Shown piece after piece: positions 63,278-64,000 of a stretch of 64,000 nt of DNA; the first letter of the stretch is position 1, and each line of letters begins with the position of its first letter. Under the pieces are notes generated by a model. That model searched no databases, was not told where the DNA came from, and worked only from the letters and a program-made list of their open reading frames with translations. This DNA is from Cristatella mucedo (Eukaryota; Bryozoa; Phylactolaemata; Cristatellidae), in NCBI GenBank assembly GCA_009760855.2, contig WPIO01000102.1:1054001-1118000 (forward strand). Reading direction: 5' to 3'. The position numbers and the translations under genes were made by a program.

Positions 63278-64000
63278 ATGATGGGCTTTAGTTATAGAAA
63301 ATTTAAGCTATTTTCTGGATTTTTTCTTGGCTTGATTCTTTGTTTTTGCACTAGTTCTTACGCTGGAAATGGGCTGTATTTAGGTGTTGGTGCTGGTGGT
63401 CAGTTGGATGTTTTAACGCGCTCCTCTGCTGTGGATACTGTAATTTTCAATAATGGTAAACTTAGTGATTTTGCTTCTTTTACTCCAACAGCGATTCTTG
63501 GATACAACTATGCATCCAAATCTGGTGTTTATGTTGGTTTTGAAGTTGGTGCATTGGCATTATTTGGAGTTAATAGCTCTGTTGCTAGAGTTGTAGACAT
63601 GGGTCTGAATATTACAGACTTAGTTTCCGCTGCCGGAGTTTCTGGTCATGCTCCTTTTTACGAAAATGGCGACTTCAGCCTCGGAGCTATAGATTTAATT
63701 GGAAGATTTAAATTTGGTTTTTCCAAGGCAGTAGATCAGAGTGTGTTATCTTTATACATCATAGCTGGTTACAGAGGTAGATTGATTAATGGATCTGGCA
63801 ATATTGGCACTGATCTTTCTTTGGCTCACGCTATAGAGCCAGGTATTGGTCTTTCTGTTAAGCCGGCACATTCTGGCATTGGTTGGTTTTTGGAAGCTTC
63901 CGCTCCTTTGTTTTTTAATCCAAGCAATATTTCATCTACTTCTTTGTCTTCCTTATCGCTTTCCGATGTTGAGAAGTCATTTGCTTCTGGAATGTTGACC
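63278..64000 (+). CDS. second outer-membrane barrel protein, 3' end outside window
   Basis: Open frame from tandem ATGs at 63278 and 63281 to the window end without a stop (241 codons visible). A signal peptide is present (KLFSGFFLGLILCFCTSSYAG). The mature start GLYLGVGAGGQLDVL and blocks FSLGAIDLIGRFKFGF, LYIIAGYRGRL, AHAIEPGIGLSVK and GWFLEASAPLFF align with the preceding gene, so they are tandem paralogs. This copy lacks most of the long central insert of its neighbour. The end is cut by the window. Confidence 0.75.
   Translation, partial: MMGFSYRKFKLFSGFFLGLILCFCTSSYAGNGLYLGVGAGGQLDVLTRSSAVDTVIFNNGKLSDFASFTPTAILGYNYASKSGVYVGFEVGALALFGVNSSVARVVDMGLNITDLVSAAGVSGHAPFYENGDFSLGAIDLIGRFKFGFSKAVDQSVLSLYIIAGYRGRLINGSGNIGTDLSLAHAIEPGIGLSVKPAHSGIGWFLEASAPLFFNPSNISSTSLSSLSLSDVEKSFASGMLT

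Noticed and set aside
1-64000. tRNA, rRNA or CRISPR arrays
   Set aside because: No cloverleaf-like TΨC sequences, rRNA blocks or regularly spaced repeats were recognised by eye; a dedicated RNA search was not possible.

Overview
The window is A+T-rich bacterial DNA and most likely comes from an obligate intracellular alphaproteobacterium of the order Rickettsiales. The clues are a class I (archaeal-type) lysyl-tRNA synthetase, a VirB10 type IV secretion protein, an ankyrin-repeat protein, several large lineage-specific proteins carrying eukaryotic-style short motifs, a gene-transfer-agent-like gene trio, two paralogous surface-barrel proteins, and many genes in visible decay. The presence of argG and argH together with the paired barrel proteins leans towards Anaplasmataceae or a neighbouring lineage, but the species cannot be fixed from this window. 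No tRNA, rRNA or CRISPR array was seen.

Layout. 1-4.7 kb: the 3' part of an AddA-type helicase overlapping two paralogous MFS transporters. 5-8.4 kb: argG and argH followed by a wrecked carA. 8.6-13.1 kb: a small secreted cysteine-rich protein, rpsT, grxD, a Phe-rich membrane protein, a CNNM/CorC-type transporter, a gamma-carbonic-anhydrase-like protein and trmD. 13.5-20 kb: virB10, an IS1-type element and a large effector-like gene split by one in-frame TGA. 20-25.4 kb: phage or GTA debris, mnmA and three GTA-like head/tail genes. 25.6-27.8 kb: another effector-like gene. 27.9-35.9 kb: fabD, class I lysS, a protein with a metallothionein-like cysteine cluster, dxs, and a bd-oxidase-like membrane cytochrome fused to cytochrome c. 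36-46.9 kb: a housekeeping run (gyrA, HIT protein, petB, dnaQ-like, dnaN, hypothetical, hemB, SurA-like, folC). 47-58.3 kb: accessory DNA with an ankyrin gene, a repeat-rich effector-like gene, gmk, four more effector-like genes and a second, inverted copy of the IS. 58.5-64 kb: an aconitase with a large insertion and two paralogous outer-membrane barrel proteins, the second cut off by the window end.

How it fits together. The core genes serve translation, replication, haem, folate, isoprenoid and fatty-acid synthesis and respiration. Scattered between them are low-complexity, repeat-bearing, minus-strand-biased genes that look like a secreted effector set: one has PSAP and PPSY motifs, one ends in a CaaX box, one carries duplicated IYA-plus-proline modules, and one has an ankyrin domain. 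The IS copies sit beside these genes. A 51-bp sequence is repeated upstream of both virB10 and the largest effector-like gene, hinting at shared control. Genome erosion is widespread: carA, an ImmA/IrrE-like gene, a second GTA tail gene, the ankyrin gene and the large effector-like gene all carry frame-breaking changes.
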